Shown: one piece after another, positions 26,748 through 36,102 of the stretch
Layout of the letters: each line of letters begins with the position of its first letter
Position numbering within the stretch: the first letter of the stretch is position 1
NCBI RefSeq assembly: GCF_003590645.1
Contig: NZ_CP031834.1
Location: forward strand, 4,526,501-4,590,500
From: Mesorhizobium sp. DCY119
GTDB taxonomy: Bacteria > Pseudomonadota > Alphaproteobacteria > Rhizobiales > Rhizobiaceae
Length of the DNA stretch: 64,000 nucleotides
Direction of reading: 5' to 3'
Position numbers and translations under genes: made by a program
Notes under the pieces: generated by a model
The model's database searches: none
What the model saw: only the letters and a program-made list of their open reading frames with translations
Told to the model about the DNA's origin: nothing

Positions 26748-26880
26748 CTGCCCCTCATCCGACCCTTCGGGCCACCTTCTCCCCGTGAACGGGGAGAAGG
26801 AAGAAGCGTCAGCGTCGCGGCCAGCCTTCCTCTCCCCGTCACTATACGGAGAGAGGATGCCGGCAGTCAGGTGAGGGGCG
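26748..26880. repeat. Imperfect inverted repeat between ydcS- and ydcT-like genes
   Basis: CCCCTCATCCGACCCTTCGGGCC... on the left and CAGGTGAGGGG on the right frame inner units TTCTCCCCGTGAACGGGGAGAA and CTCTCCCC/GGAGAG. The pair is more degraded than others in the window. Confidence 0.7.
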
Positions 26881-26904
26881 GCGCAAGCGCCGGAAGTTAA
26901 CTGC

Positions 26905-28062
<1,158 letters not shown>

Positions 28063-28169
28063 GAACTTTCTCCCATTTGAAGGGGCCGCTCTGGCTGGCG
28101 ACGTTAATCCCTGAAATGAAAGGTGATCTGAATCCGAAGCATTCGCAAACGGATTTATCAGAAACACGA

Positions 28170-28186
28170 TATCGGTTTTTCCGATA
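28170..28186. promoter_or_regulatory. LysR-type dyad upstream of the polyamine operon
   Basis: TATCGG-5-CCGATA is a perfect inverted repeat that includes the T-N11-A LysR signature. It lies about 108 bases before the ydcS-like start and immediately after the upstream LysR gene. Confidence 0.55.
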
Positions 28187-28188
28187 GG

Positions 28189-29100
28189 TTACGGTCTTTG
28201 CCGTGTTTGCCGCTGCGATTGGGCAATGCCTATGAAATCGCGGGCTGCCTGCGGCAGGCTGGAACCGCGTCGCCAGACCATGCCGACTTGCACGACCGGC
28301 AGCGAGCCGGAGATATCGCGCGACTCGATGCGGTCGCCTTCCAGCGACCACGGCCGGTAGACCAGATCGGGCAGCAGCGCCACGCCGGCGCCGGTGGCGA
28401 CGAGGCTGCGCACCGCTTCCACGGAGCGCGTGCGGAAGGCGACATGCGGGCGCGCACCGAGCGCCACCAGCAGCTTGCCGGTGTTCTCCTCGATTTCGTC
28501 GACGGTGAGCATGATCAGCGGTTCGCTGACGATATCGTTGATACCGATGATGTCGGCGCTGGCCAGATGATGGCCGAGCGGCAGCCACAGGCGGTAAGGC
28601 GAGACCTCGAGGATTTCGGCCTGCAGCGCCATGCGGTCGCGCAGGTTGGAGATGACCATGACGGCGACATCCAATTCACCGCCGACCAGCAGGTGCTCGA
28701 GATAGTCGCCATTGTCCTCGATGGCCGACACGTCGATCGAGGGAAAGGCGCGGCGGTAGCGGGCAAGCAGGTCGGACAGCACATAGCCGGCGACCAGCGA
28801 TGTGACGCCGAGCTGAAGCCTGCCCGTCGCGCGCTCCTTGTCGTCGGAAAAGGTGCGGCGGGCGTCGGACACGTCAGCCAGAATCTTGGTGGCATGGCGC
28901 AGGAACTGATGGCCCTTGTGGGTGATGTTCAGCCCGCGCGGATGGCGCTCAAAAAGCTCGACGCCGAGGTCGCGCTCAAGATCCTTGATCGCCTCGGTGA
29001 CTGCTGATTGCGAGATGGAAAGGTTCTGCGCAGCACCGGAAACCGTGCCCTGCTCTGCGACCGCGACGAAGAACTGCAACTGCCTGATGGTGAATGCCAT
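28189..29100 (-). CDS. LysR-family regulator, likely controlling the adjacent polyamine operon
   Basis: This 303-residue LysR regulator has an N-terminal HTH (MAFTIRQLQFFVAVAEQGTVSGAAQNLSISQSAV at residues 1-34 region) and a substrate-binding domain. It lies upstream of, and co-oriented with, the ydcS-like gene. A perfect T-N11-A dyad separates them, so local control is likely. The start at 29100 is the family start; a frame from 29115 adds five residues. Confidence 0.83.
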   Translation of the reverse strand: MAFTIRQLQFFVAVAEQGTVSGAAQNLSISQSAVTEAIKDLERDLGVELFERHPRGLNITHKGHQFLRHATKILADVSDARRTFSDDKERATGRLQLGVTSLVAGYVLSDLLARYRRAFPSIDVSAIEDNGDYLEHLLVGGELDVAVMVISNLRDRMALQAEILEVSPYRLWLPLGHHLASADIIGINDIVSEPLIMLTVDEIEENTGKLLVALGARPHVAFRTRSVEAVRSLVATGAGVALLPDLVYRPWSLEGDRIESRDISGSLPVVQVGMVWRRGSSLPQAARDFIGIAQSQRQTRQRP

Positions 29101-29142
29101 GGCGCGAATAAACACGCGCGCTGCAGGAATGGGAAGAGCCGC

Positions 29143-29781
29143 TCAGCGTCCCCGTCGCCGAAAGGCTACAGCGCGCTGCAACGCGCGGATGCGGCCAACG
29201 GCGCCGTAGCGCAGCGCGGCCAGGAATGCCGCCTCCAGCACGAGGACGACCGCAACGATGCGGAAGCCGATCGTCACCGGGTCCTGCCCGGCATCGCGCA
29301 TGAGATAGCCGGCGCCCAGGAAGGCGGCATTCCAGACCAGGGTGCCGCAGAAGGTGGCGACTATGAACGGCAGGCCCGCAAGCCGCCATGCGCCGGCAGG
29401 GATAGCAAGATAGATGCGCACCGTCGGCACGAGCTGGGCCAGAAGCGTCACGCGAAACTGGTTGCCGCGATAGGCCTGCGCCAGCCGCTGATAGGTCGCC
29501 TTGGGCAGAAAAAGATATTTGCCGAAGCGCTCGACAAGCCGGCCTGCCCGGTCTGACCCCAGCCAGCGGCCCATGCCGTACCAGAACATCGAGCCGACGG
29601 TGGAACCGAGCGCGGTGATCAGCAACAGCGAGGCGAGGGTTTCGCTGTTCGGCGCTGCCGTCATGCCGAGGAACAGCAGCAGCACATGCGAGGGCGGCAC
29701 GGGCAGTATCTTTTCAGTGAAGGCGAGAACGCCGGCGCCGAGAAGCCCAAGGCCGAGCATCGTCGCTACAGGTCCGATCAT
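29143..29781 (-). CDS. DedA-family membrane protein
   Basis: This 212-residue protein of the DedA/VTT family is an inner-membrane protein linked to lipid and undecaprenyl-phosphate flipping. It shows PVPPSHVLLLFLG at about residues 27-39 and the family segment RTYLAIPAG-like (VRIYLAIPAGAWRL) near 122. It starts at 29781, overlapping the upstream methyltransferase stop in an ATGA junction. A TTG at 29793 would overlap more and is less likely. Confidence 0.82.
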   Translation of the reverse strand: MIGPVATMLGLGLLGAGVLAFTEKILPVPPSHVLLLFLGMTAAPNSETLASLLLITALGSTVGSMFWYGMGRWLGSDRAGRLVERFGKYLFLPKATYQRLAQAYRGNQFRVTLLAQLVPTVRIYLAIPAGAWRLAGLPFIVATFCGTLVWNAAFLGAGYLMRDAGQDPVTIGFRIVAVVLVLEAAFLAALRYGAVGRIRALQRAVAFRRRGR

Positions 29782-30377
29782 CGGATGCGCCAATCATATC
29801 TGTTAGCGGTCTCAATCCGGCTTATACGGTAGACAGCCGCCGGGGGGAAGTTTCGAAAGGTGTGGCCGATGCGGGTCGCCTCGAGGTCGAGACGATCAAG
29901 CATCGTCTGCTCGATCGGACAGCGCCAGCTATAGGTGAACTGGTAAAGCGCACCACCGGGGCGAAGATTGGCGAAAACGCCTTCTAGGATAGACTGCGTC
30001 TTGCGCGGCGGTATCGACAGGAAGGGCAAGCCGCTGATCGCAGCGCCCAAAACCGGCCCCTCGAACAGGGCCAGATGGCGCAAGCCCACGGCATCCATCT
30101 CGAACACACGCGCGTCGGGGAAGCGGTGCCTGAGCATGCTGGCGAAGTCGGATCCTGCCTCGATCAAAGTGAGGTTTTCCTCCTTCACGCCACGCGCCAG
30201 CAGTGCCCGGGTGAAAGGGCCCGTGCCAGGCCCGAGTTCAAGAACCTGTCCGGTGTCGGCATTTATCTCGCGCGTCATCAGCGCCGCGAGGCTGGGGCTC
30301 GACGGCGTGACCGAAGCGACCCGCAATGGCGCCGCAGCCCAGGCCATGAGAAAGGACAAAGTATCACTCGCAGGCAT
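29778..30377 (-). CDS. PmtA-like phospholipid N-methyltransferase
   Basis: This 199-residue class I SAM methyltransferase has the SAM motif VLELGPGTGPFT at about residues 45-56, preceded by SPSSPSLAALM. That pattern is seen in rhizobial PmtA enzymes that methylate phosphatidylethanolamine toward phosphatidylcholine. The start at 30377 follows GAGGGTCGAT; a TTG at 30389 is in frame. Coupling to a DedA gene supports a membrane-lipid role. Specificity is inferred. Confidence 0.78.
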   Translation of the reverse strand: MPASDTLSFLMAWAAAPLRVASVTPSSPSLAALMTREINADTGQVLELGPGTGPFTRALLARGVKEENLTLIEAGSDFASMLRHRFPDARVFEMDAVGLRHLALFEGPVLGAAISGLPFLSIPPRKTQSILEGVFANLRPGGALYQFTYSWRCPIEQTMLDRLDLEATRIGHTFRNFPPAAVYRISRIETANRYDWRIR

Positions 30378-30591
30378 ATCGACCCTCAATCCACATGTCG
30401 GCAGCAGGCGAATCGACCGCCAGCTTTAATGAGGGCTGTTTGCGACGGGAGGATTACACCGGCATTGCGCGGGAACGAGCCTCACGAAAAAATGCTGGCG
30501 TGCGGAAGGTGCATCGCCATTTCAACTTCGCAATGTTTCTGCAATGTTGACGGGATAGCCGGGCGGGACATTGCCTTCGCAAGGATGTTGA

Positions 30592-31266
30592 ATGCGCATT
30601 TTGCTGGTCGAAGACGAGCCGGAGATGGTTTCGGCCCTGCGCAGCGCGTTGAAGCGGCATGACATGGTGATGGATCATGCCGGCTCGCTCGCTGCCGCGG
30701 AGGGCTTCGTCGCCACCGATACCTACGACGCCATCCTGCTCGACCGTCAATTGCCGGATGGCGATGGCCTGTCGCTGGTGCCGAAGCTTCGCGCGACCAA
30801 AAATGCCACGCCGGTTCTGGTGCTGACGGCGCGCGGCGACCTTGCCGACAAGGTGGCCGGGCTCGATATGGGCGCCGACGACTATCTGGCAAAACCATTT
30901 GCCTTCGAGGAACTTCTGGCCCGGTTGCGCGCATTGCTGCGCCGCCCTGCCACCGTGCAGGCGCAGACGCTGCGCGCCGGCGATCTTGCATTCGATGTCG
31001 GCCACCGCGAAGCCTCCATTCGCGGCGAACCGTTTACCTTGCCACGGCGCGAACTGCTGGTGCTGGAGGCGCTGATGCGGCGCACGGGCCGCATGGTGCA
31101 GCGCTCGTCGCTGATGGAATCGGTGTTCGGCCTCGATGACGAGATCCAGTCCAATGCGCTCGACACCCATGTTTCGCGGCTGCGCCGCAAGCTTTCGGAA
31201 GCCGCAGGCGGCGTGACGATCAACGGCATTCGCGGCGTCGGCTATCTGCTGCGCGAGACGCCATGA
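30592..31266 (+). CDS. OmpR-family response regulator
   Basis: This 224-residue regulator has a receiver domain with phospho-acceptor Asp51 (ILLDRQLPDGDG), acidic pocket EDE at 7-9 and Lys101, plus a C-terminal winged-helix DNA-binding domain (about 130-224). Its stop overlaps the histidine kinase start at 31263-31266. It is divergent from the PmtA-like gene across a 214-base gap. The signal and targets are unknown. Confidence 0.9.
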   Translation: MRILLVEDEPEMVSALRSALKRHDMVMDHAGSLAAAEGFVATDTYDAILLDRQLPDGDGLSLVPKLRATKNATPVLVLTARGDLADKVAGLDMGADDYLAKPFAFEELLARLRALLRRPATVQAQTLRAGDLAFDVGHREASIRGEPFTLPRRELLVLEALMRRTGRMVQRSSLMESVFGLDDEIQSNALDTHVSRLRRKLSEAAGGVTINGIRGVGYLLRETP

Positions 31267-32630
31267 GAGACCATTGGCTCTGCTCGCTGAAATGGCGCCT
31301 CGTCCTGCGCATTGCGTTGCTGCAGGGCGTTATGCTGACGTTGCTCATCCTGCTGATATTCAGTGTGATGCTGGGCGCAGGCTTCATTCCTGAAAAATAC
31401 GAGAACGGCACATTCGACGTGCTGAAAGATGCCGTCGCCCGCGATGCCGGCGGCAATCTGGTGCTGAAACCGACGCATGAGCTGGCCAAGCTGCGCACGA
31501 AAGTACCCGATCTCTGGTTCATCATCCGCGATGGGCAAGGACGCCAGCTTTCGGAGGGCTCGGTTCCGGCCGGGTTCGCGCCACTGGCCGGAATGCTCGA
31601 TCTCGTCAGCGATGCCCGGCTCAGTCCGACCAAGGACGGTCCGCCGGCCGCAGTGACCAAATGGGCCCAAACGGCTGCCGGCGATGTGCGCATCATGACC
31701 GGCACGCAAGGCGATCTTTCGCTGCTGCGCCTGCTTACCGCTGTACCGCATTTTTTCCTCAAGGCGATTTTGCCGCTGACCGGCCTGATGGCGCTGGCAA
31801 CCCTTCTGGCGACGCCCTGGGTCATTCGCGGCGCACTTACGGGCCTGGGCGAAGCGGCCGCAGCAGCCGGGCGGATCGACATCGACAAGCGCGGTGTGCA
31901 GCTGCCGGTCAAGGACGTGCCGCTGGAGGTGGTGCCGCTGGTCAATGCGGTCAATGCCGCGCTGGCGCGGCTCGACAAGGGCTATGAGCGCCACAAGCGC
32001 TTCCTGACTGATGCCGCCCACGAATTGCGCACGCCTGTCGCCATCCTCAACACGCGCATCGCCTCGCTGCCGGCAACGCCGGAACGGGCCCGGCTGCTGC
32101 AGGATACCGCGCGCCTGTCGACGCTGACCGACCAGCTTCTCGACCTGCAGCGACTGGACCGGCAGCAGGCCAAGTGTTTCAAGCCCGTCGATCTGGTCGA
32201 GACGACGCGCAGCGTGGTCGTAGACCTCGCACCAATGGCATTCGCAGCCGGCTACGAGGTGTCGTTCGAGCCGGCTGAGAAAGCGCTTTTCACGAATGGC
32301 GATCAAACGGCGATCGAACGCGCTGTGACCAATCTGGTGCAAAACGCCATCGAGCATGGATGCAATGCCGGCAAGATCACGGTGTGCGTAAATGCGCCCG
32401 CCACCGTCGAAGTGTCAGACGAAGGCCAGGGCGTTCCGGAAGCCGAGCGGGAAAGGATATTCGAGCCGTTCTACCGCGCCCGCCCGCAGAACTATGGCGC
32501 CGGCCTCGGCCTCAATCTCGTGCAGGAAATCATGCAGCTGCATGGCGGCCGCATCGAACTCGTGGCGAAAACCGCAGGGGCCTGCTTCCGCATGATCTTT
32601 TCACCGGCCGCCGAACCCAAGACAGCCTGA
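31263..32630 (+). CDS. Membrane sensor histidine kinase
   Basis: This 455-residue kinase has a membrane segment at about residues 15-40, a periplasmic domain (about 41-165), a second segment (about 166-188), HAMP-like sequence, and the dimerisation H-box FLTDAAHELRTP with His253. The ATP domain shows NLVQNAIEH and the glycine boxes DEGQGVP and GAGLGLNLV. It partners the preceding response regulator. Confidence 0.9.
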   Translation: MRDHWLCSLKWRLVLRIALLQGVMLTLLILLIFSVMLGAGFIPEKYENGTFDVLKDAVARDAGGNLVLKPTHELAKLRTKVPDLWFIIRDGQGRQLSEGSVPAGFAPLAGMLDLVSDARLSPTKDGPPAAVTKWAQTAAGDVRIMTGTQGDLSLLRLLTAVPHFFLKAILPLTGLMALATLLATPWVIRGALTGLGEAAAAAGRIDIDKRGVQLPVKDVPLEVVPLVNAVNAALARLDKGYERHKRFLTDAAHELRTPVAILNTRIASLPATPERARLLQDTARLSTLTDQLLDLQRLDRQQAKCFKPVDLVETTRSVVVDLAPMAFAAGYEVSFEPAEKALFTNGDQTAIERAVTNLVQNAIEHGCNAGKITVCVNAPATVEVSDEGQGVPEAERERIFEPFYRARPQNYGAGLGLNLVQEIMQLHGGRIELVAKTAGACFRMIFSPAAEPKTA

Positions 32631-32654
32631 GACAGAGCATTCCAGAGCTTGTGT

Positions 32655-32683
32655 TTGACATCGCTTCGATTCGTAACTAAGTA
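32655..32683 (+). promoter_or_regulatory. Sigma-70-type promoter of the Rrf2 gene
   Basis: TTGACA at 32655-32660 and TAAGTA at 32678-32683 are 17 bases apart. The -10 lies inside the palindrome that precedes the start codon. Confidence 0.55.
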
Positions 32684-32689
32684 AGTTAC
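32673..32689. promoter_or_regulatory. Candidate Rrf2 autoregulatory operator
   Basis: GTAACT-5-AGTTAC is a perfect 6-base dyad of 17 bases. It covers the -10 and ends at the base before the ATG (32690). This is a classic repressor position. Confidence 0.6.
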
Positions 32690-33139
32690 ATGAAACGAAA
32701 CAGCAAACTTTCCTCGACCCTGCACATCCTCGTCCACATGGCCGAGGCGCGGGAGGGCATTCAAACCTCCGAGCAGCTCGCCTCCTTCATCCACACCAAT
32801 CCGGTCGTCGTGCGCCGCACCATCGCGGGCCTGCGCGAAGCCGGCATCGTCGCCTCGGCGCGCGGCCATGGCGGCGGCTGGCAGCTTGCGCGGGCGCCTG
32901 AGACGATCTCGCTGGCCGAGATCTGCACCGCACTTGGCGAGACGCTGCTGCCCTTCAGCACTGAGCCGGAAACCCCCGGCTGCCTTGTCGAGCAGGCGGT
33001 GATTGCGGTGCTCGACGATTTTCGCGCCGAGGCGGAACGCCTGCTTCTGCAAAAGCTCGCCCGCGTGACGCTTGCCGACATCGCCGCCGATTTCCGCCGC
33101 CGCTATGCCGCACTTGGAGTGACCGAACATGCCGTATGA
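32690..33139 (+). CDS. Rrf2-family transcriptional regulator
   Basis: This 149-residue Rrf2 regulator has its winged HTH at residues 1-75 (TSEQLASFIHTNPVVVRRTIAGLREAGIV region). A single Cys lies near residue 100 (ETPGCLVEQAV), not the three-Cys cluster set of IscR or NsrR. It could therefore use thiol chemistry or another signal. It overlaps the next gene by 11 bases, implying co-regulation of a disulfide-type oxidoreductase. Confidence 0.87.
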   Translation: MKRNSKLSSTLHILVHMAEAREGIQTSEQLASFIHTNPVVVRRTIAGLREAGIVASARGHGGGWQLARAPETISLAEICTALGETLLPFSTEPETPGCLVEQAVIAVLDDFRAEAERLLLQKLARVTLADIAADFRRRYAALGVTEHAV

Positions 33140-34025
33140 CATCATCATCGTTGGCGGAAGCTTTGCCGGACTGGCCGCAGCCACGCAGATCGCGCGGGCA
33201 CGGCGGCGGGTTCTGGTTATCGACGCCGGCCTGCCGCGTAACCGTTTCGCCGAGCATTCGCACGGTTTTCTCGGACAGGACGGGCGAGCGCCGGCAGAAA
33301 TCCTTGGAGACGCACGCAGGCAGCTTCTTGCCTACCCGACGGCGAAAATCGTCGACGGCCTGGCTGACAAAGCGGAAGCGACGGATTTCGGTCTTCGCAT
33401 CGGCATCGACAGCGGCGAAACGTTCGAGGCGTCACGGCTGATCCTGGCGACCGGCGTGCGCGACACGCTGCCGGACATTCCCGGCCTTGCCGAGCAATGG
33501 GGTAAGACCGTGCTGCACTGCCCCTATTGCCACGGCTATGAGGTGGCAATAGGGGCGCTCGGCGTTCTTGCAACCGGACCCATGGCCATTCACCAAGCGC
33601 AGATGATTGCCGATTGGGGCGATGTGACGTTGTTCACCAACGGCATTTTCGTGCCGAATGCGGAACAGCTGCAGGCGTTGAAGGCACGCAATGTGACGGT
33701 CGAGCCTGCCAGCGTCATCCGTGTCGAGGGCGACAGCGCCAGCGGCCTTCTCCTCAGGCTTGACGACGGCAGCACCCAAAAGATCAAGGCACTTTTCACC
33801 GCCCCGCGCACCTGCATGGTGAGCCCGCTGGCGGAACAACTGGGCTGCGAATTCGTCGATGGCTTTTTCGGGCCGGTCATCAAGGTCGACGAGCGCCAGC
33901 AGACGACGGTGCAAGGCGTCTACGCCGCCGGCGATGCCGCGCGCGAGCCTCACAATGTGGCCTTTGCCGTCGCGAACGGCACCTGGGCCGGCGTGGCGGC
34001 TCATCAGTCGCTGATTTTCGGGTAG
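33129..34025 (+). CDS. Thioredoxin-reductase-like FAD/NAD(P) oxidoreductase
   Basis: This 298-residue flavoenzyme of the TrxB-like class II pyridine nucleotide family has the FAD loop GGSFAGLAAATQ at residues 9-20 and the redox motif HCPYCHGYE near residue 138. The FAD-contact AAGDAAREPHNVA lies near 270. The NADPH loop is atypical (VLATGPMAIHQA in place of GGGDSA), so the electron donor may differ. The partner thioredoxin is not in the window. Confidence 0.85.
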   Translation: MPYDIIIVGGSFAGLAAATQIARARRRVLVIDAGLPRNRFAEHSHGFLGQDGRAPAEILGDARRQLLAYPTAKIVDGLADKAEATDFGLRIGIDSGETFEASRLILATGVRDTLPDIPGLAEQWGKTVLHCPYCHGYEVAIGALGVLATGPMAIHQAQMIADWGDVTLFTNGIFVPNAEQLQALKARNVTVEPASVIRVEGDSASGLLLRLDDGSTQKIKALFTAPRTCMVSPLAEQLGCEFVDGFFGPVIKVDERQQTTVQGVYAAGDAAREPHNVAFAVANGTWAGVAAHQSLIFG

Positions 34026-34030
34026 TTGGC

Positions 34031-34810
34031 TCAGGCCACTTCGCGATGGTCGCCGGCGATCCTGAGGCGCGTGCCGGCGGTGTTGAGCGCGGCGACGATT
34101 TCGCGCGGCGGCATACGGTCCGTCGCCAGTTCGCCGAAGCCGGAGAAGCCGCAGACCTGAACGAGACCCTGCCGGCCGAACTTGGTGTGGTCGGTAATCA
34201 CGATGGTTCGCGTGGCGCGCGACAGCACCATGCGGGCGAATTCGGCTTCCTCGAGATCGTAGTCCATCACGCCCATCTGGGCATCGATGGCACCGGTCGA
34301 AATGACGGCGTGGTTGACGCTGAAGCGGCTGACGAACTCGATGGCCGAGACGCCGAAGGCCGCACCTGAATCGCTGCGCAGCTCCCCGCCGGCCATATAG
34401 ACCTTGTTGCCGTTGACGGTAGCCAGCGTGCGGGCGATGTCGGACGAATTCGTCACCACCGTCAGTCGGCGATGGCCGAGAAGCTCACGGGCGAGATAGC
34501 TCGTCGTCGTGCCGGTATCGAGCATGATCGACTCGCCGTCGCGGATGGTTGCAGCGACCAGCTGCGCGATCGCCCGCTTGGCCTCGGCGTTGTCGCGCAT
34601 GCGGCGCTCGAAGGGCGCCTCGCCGACCAGAGTGGGCAGGCCGATGGCGCCATGCATCTTGATGACCGTGCCTTCGCTGGTCATCGGCTTCACGTCGCGC
34701 CGTATCGTCTCCAGCGACACGCCGAGCTTTTCAGCAAGCTCGGCGACGCTGATCGTGCCCTCTTCCTGAATAATCCGCAGTATCTCGCTGTGCCGTTTTG
34801 AATGGTTCAT
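34031..34810 (-). CDS. DeoR-family transcriptional regulator
   Basis: This 259-residue DeoR-type repressor has an N-terminal HTH (RHSEILRIIQEEGTISVAELAEKL region) and the C-terminal sugar-phosphate sensor domain with LDTGTTTSYLARELL. These proteins usually sense sugar phosphates or polyol derivatives. It is divergent from the betaine-type operon but may control genes elsewhere. It converges with the upstream oxidoreductase with a 5-base gap. Confidence 0.88.
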   Translation of the reverse strand: MNHSKRHSEILRIIQEEGTISVAELAEKLGVSLETIRRDVKPMTSEGTVIKMHGAIGLPTLVGEAPFERRMRDNAEAKRAIAQLVAATIRDGESIMLDTGTTTSYLARELLGHRRLTVVTNSSDIARTLATVNGNKVYMAGGELRSDSGAAFGVSAIEFVSRFSVNHAVISTGAIDAQMGVMDYDLEEAEFARMVLSRATRTIVITDHTKFGRQGLVQVCGFSGFGELATDRMPPREIVAALNTAGTRLRIAGDHREVA

Positions 34811-35052
34811 GGATCGCCGTATCAGATGCCATCATCTATGACCGCTTTTTAAGCAATTATGTGGCATTTTACAACTAGCTTACCTTCACCCGGTCAAAAA
34901 AACACAAAAGACCACAAATTTCCGTTGACAGCCACCTTACGTTGCGTGACACTCATCCTCAGGGAACAGACCTGAAGCCGGCTGAGAAACACAGGCAACC
35001 GCAGCTTCGGGCACATAAAACGAATACCAAAACGGTGAGCAGGAGGGTCAGC

Positions 35053-36027
35053 ATGCCATTGGGCACCCGCACCATCAGTTCCGCGTTCGGCGCGTTAGCG
35101 CTATCGGCGGCTGCCCTCCTCTCATCGTCGCAGTGGGCGGGGGCCCAGGAGTCGACCGATCCGATCAAGCTGACGCTGCATGACTGGACCGGACAGCTCA
35201 TCACCACCCAGATCATGGGCGAGGTGCTGAAGAAAGCAGGCTACAGCGTCGACTACGTGCAGGCCGATTATCTGGCCCAGTTTGCCGGCCTCGAGACGGG
35301 CGATCTCGATGTCGCAATGGAAATGTGGGAAACCACCGGCCGCGACGCCATGGACGCCGCGACCGCCACCGGAAAGGTCGAGAATTTCGGCCCGACCGGC
35401 ATGAAGGCCAAGGAAGAGTGGTGGTTTCCGGACTACATGAAGGAAAAGTGCCCTGGCCTGCCTAACTGGGAAGCGCTGAAGGACGAGAAATGCGCCGAGG
35501 CCTTCTCAACCGCCGAAACCGCACCCAAGGGTCGCTACCTCGGCGGACCGGTGACCTGGGGCGGGTTTGACGACGAACGCGTCGAGGCGCTCGACCTGCC
35601 TTTCGAAGTCATACATGCCGGCACGGACGCGGCACTCTTTGCCGAGCTCGAAAGCGCCTATCAGCGCAAGGCGCCGATCCTGCTCTGGATCTACGCGCCG
35701 CACTGGGCGCCGGCCAAATACAAGGGCGAGTGGATCGAATTCCCGGAATACACGAAGGAGTGCTACACCGACCCGAAATGGGGATCGAACCCCGACGCTC
35801 AATATGATTGCGGCAAGCCGCATGGCGAAATCTGGAAGGTCGGCTGGGCCGGCGTGAAGGACAAATGGCCGGGCGCCCACAAGGCGATAAAGGCCTTCAC
35901 GCTCGACAATGACGAGATGGGCCAGATGATCACCAAGGTCGACCTCGACGGCAAGAAGGTGGATGACGTGGTTGCAGAGTGGATAGGCGCCAACGAGCCC
36001 CGCTGGTCGGAGTGGATCAAGAAATAG
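35053..36027 (+). CDS. proX: Glycine-betaine/choline-type periplasmic binding protein
   Basis: This 324-residue OpuAC/ProX-type receptor has a signal peptide ending near AGA (about residue 31), then KLTLHDWTGQLITTQIMGEVL. Trp-rich pocket segments such as EEWWFPDYM and WIYAPHWAP follow; in this family aromatic residues cage quaternary ammonium groups. The start at 35053 follows AGGAGG at 35041-35046. A frame from 34942 lacks the signal peptide at its N-terminus. It is followed by an intrinsic terminator. Confidence 0.87.
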   Translation: MPLGTRTISSAFGALALSAAALLSSSQWAGAQESTDPIKLTLHDWTGQLITTQIMGEVLKKAGYSVDYVQADYLAQFAGLETGDLDVAMEMWETTGRDAMDAATATGKVENFGPTGMKAKEEWWFPDYMKEKCPGLPNWEALKDEKCAEAFSTAETAPKGRYLGGPVTWGGFDDERVEALDLPFEVIHAGTDAALFAELESAYQRKAPILLWIYAPHWAPAKYKGEWIEFPEYTKECYTDPKWGSNPDAQYDCGKPHGEIWKVGWAGVKDKWPGAHKAIKAFTLDNDEMGQMITKVDLDGKKVDDVVAEWIGANEPRWSEWIKK

Positions 36028-36044
36028 GATAGAAATTGCCCCTG

Positions 36045-36074
36045 CCCGCCGCCCTCGTGCGGCGGGTTTTTTTT
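36045..36074 (+). terminator. Intrinsic terminator between proX and proV
   Basis: CCCGCCGC pairs perfectly with GCGGCGGG around CCTCGT and is followed by eight T. It should stop part of the transcription after the binding-protein gene, favouring proX over the ATPase and permease. Confidence 0.85.
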
Positions 36075-36102
36075 GCTTTCACAGACATCCCAAACCGGAC
36101 GG

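Noticed and set aside
34942-35052. A proX start at 34942
   Set aside because: It adds 37 polar residues before the signal peptide, while AGGAGG sits before ATG 35053.
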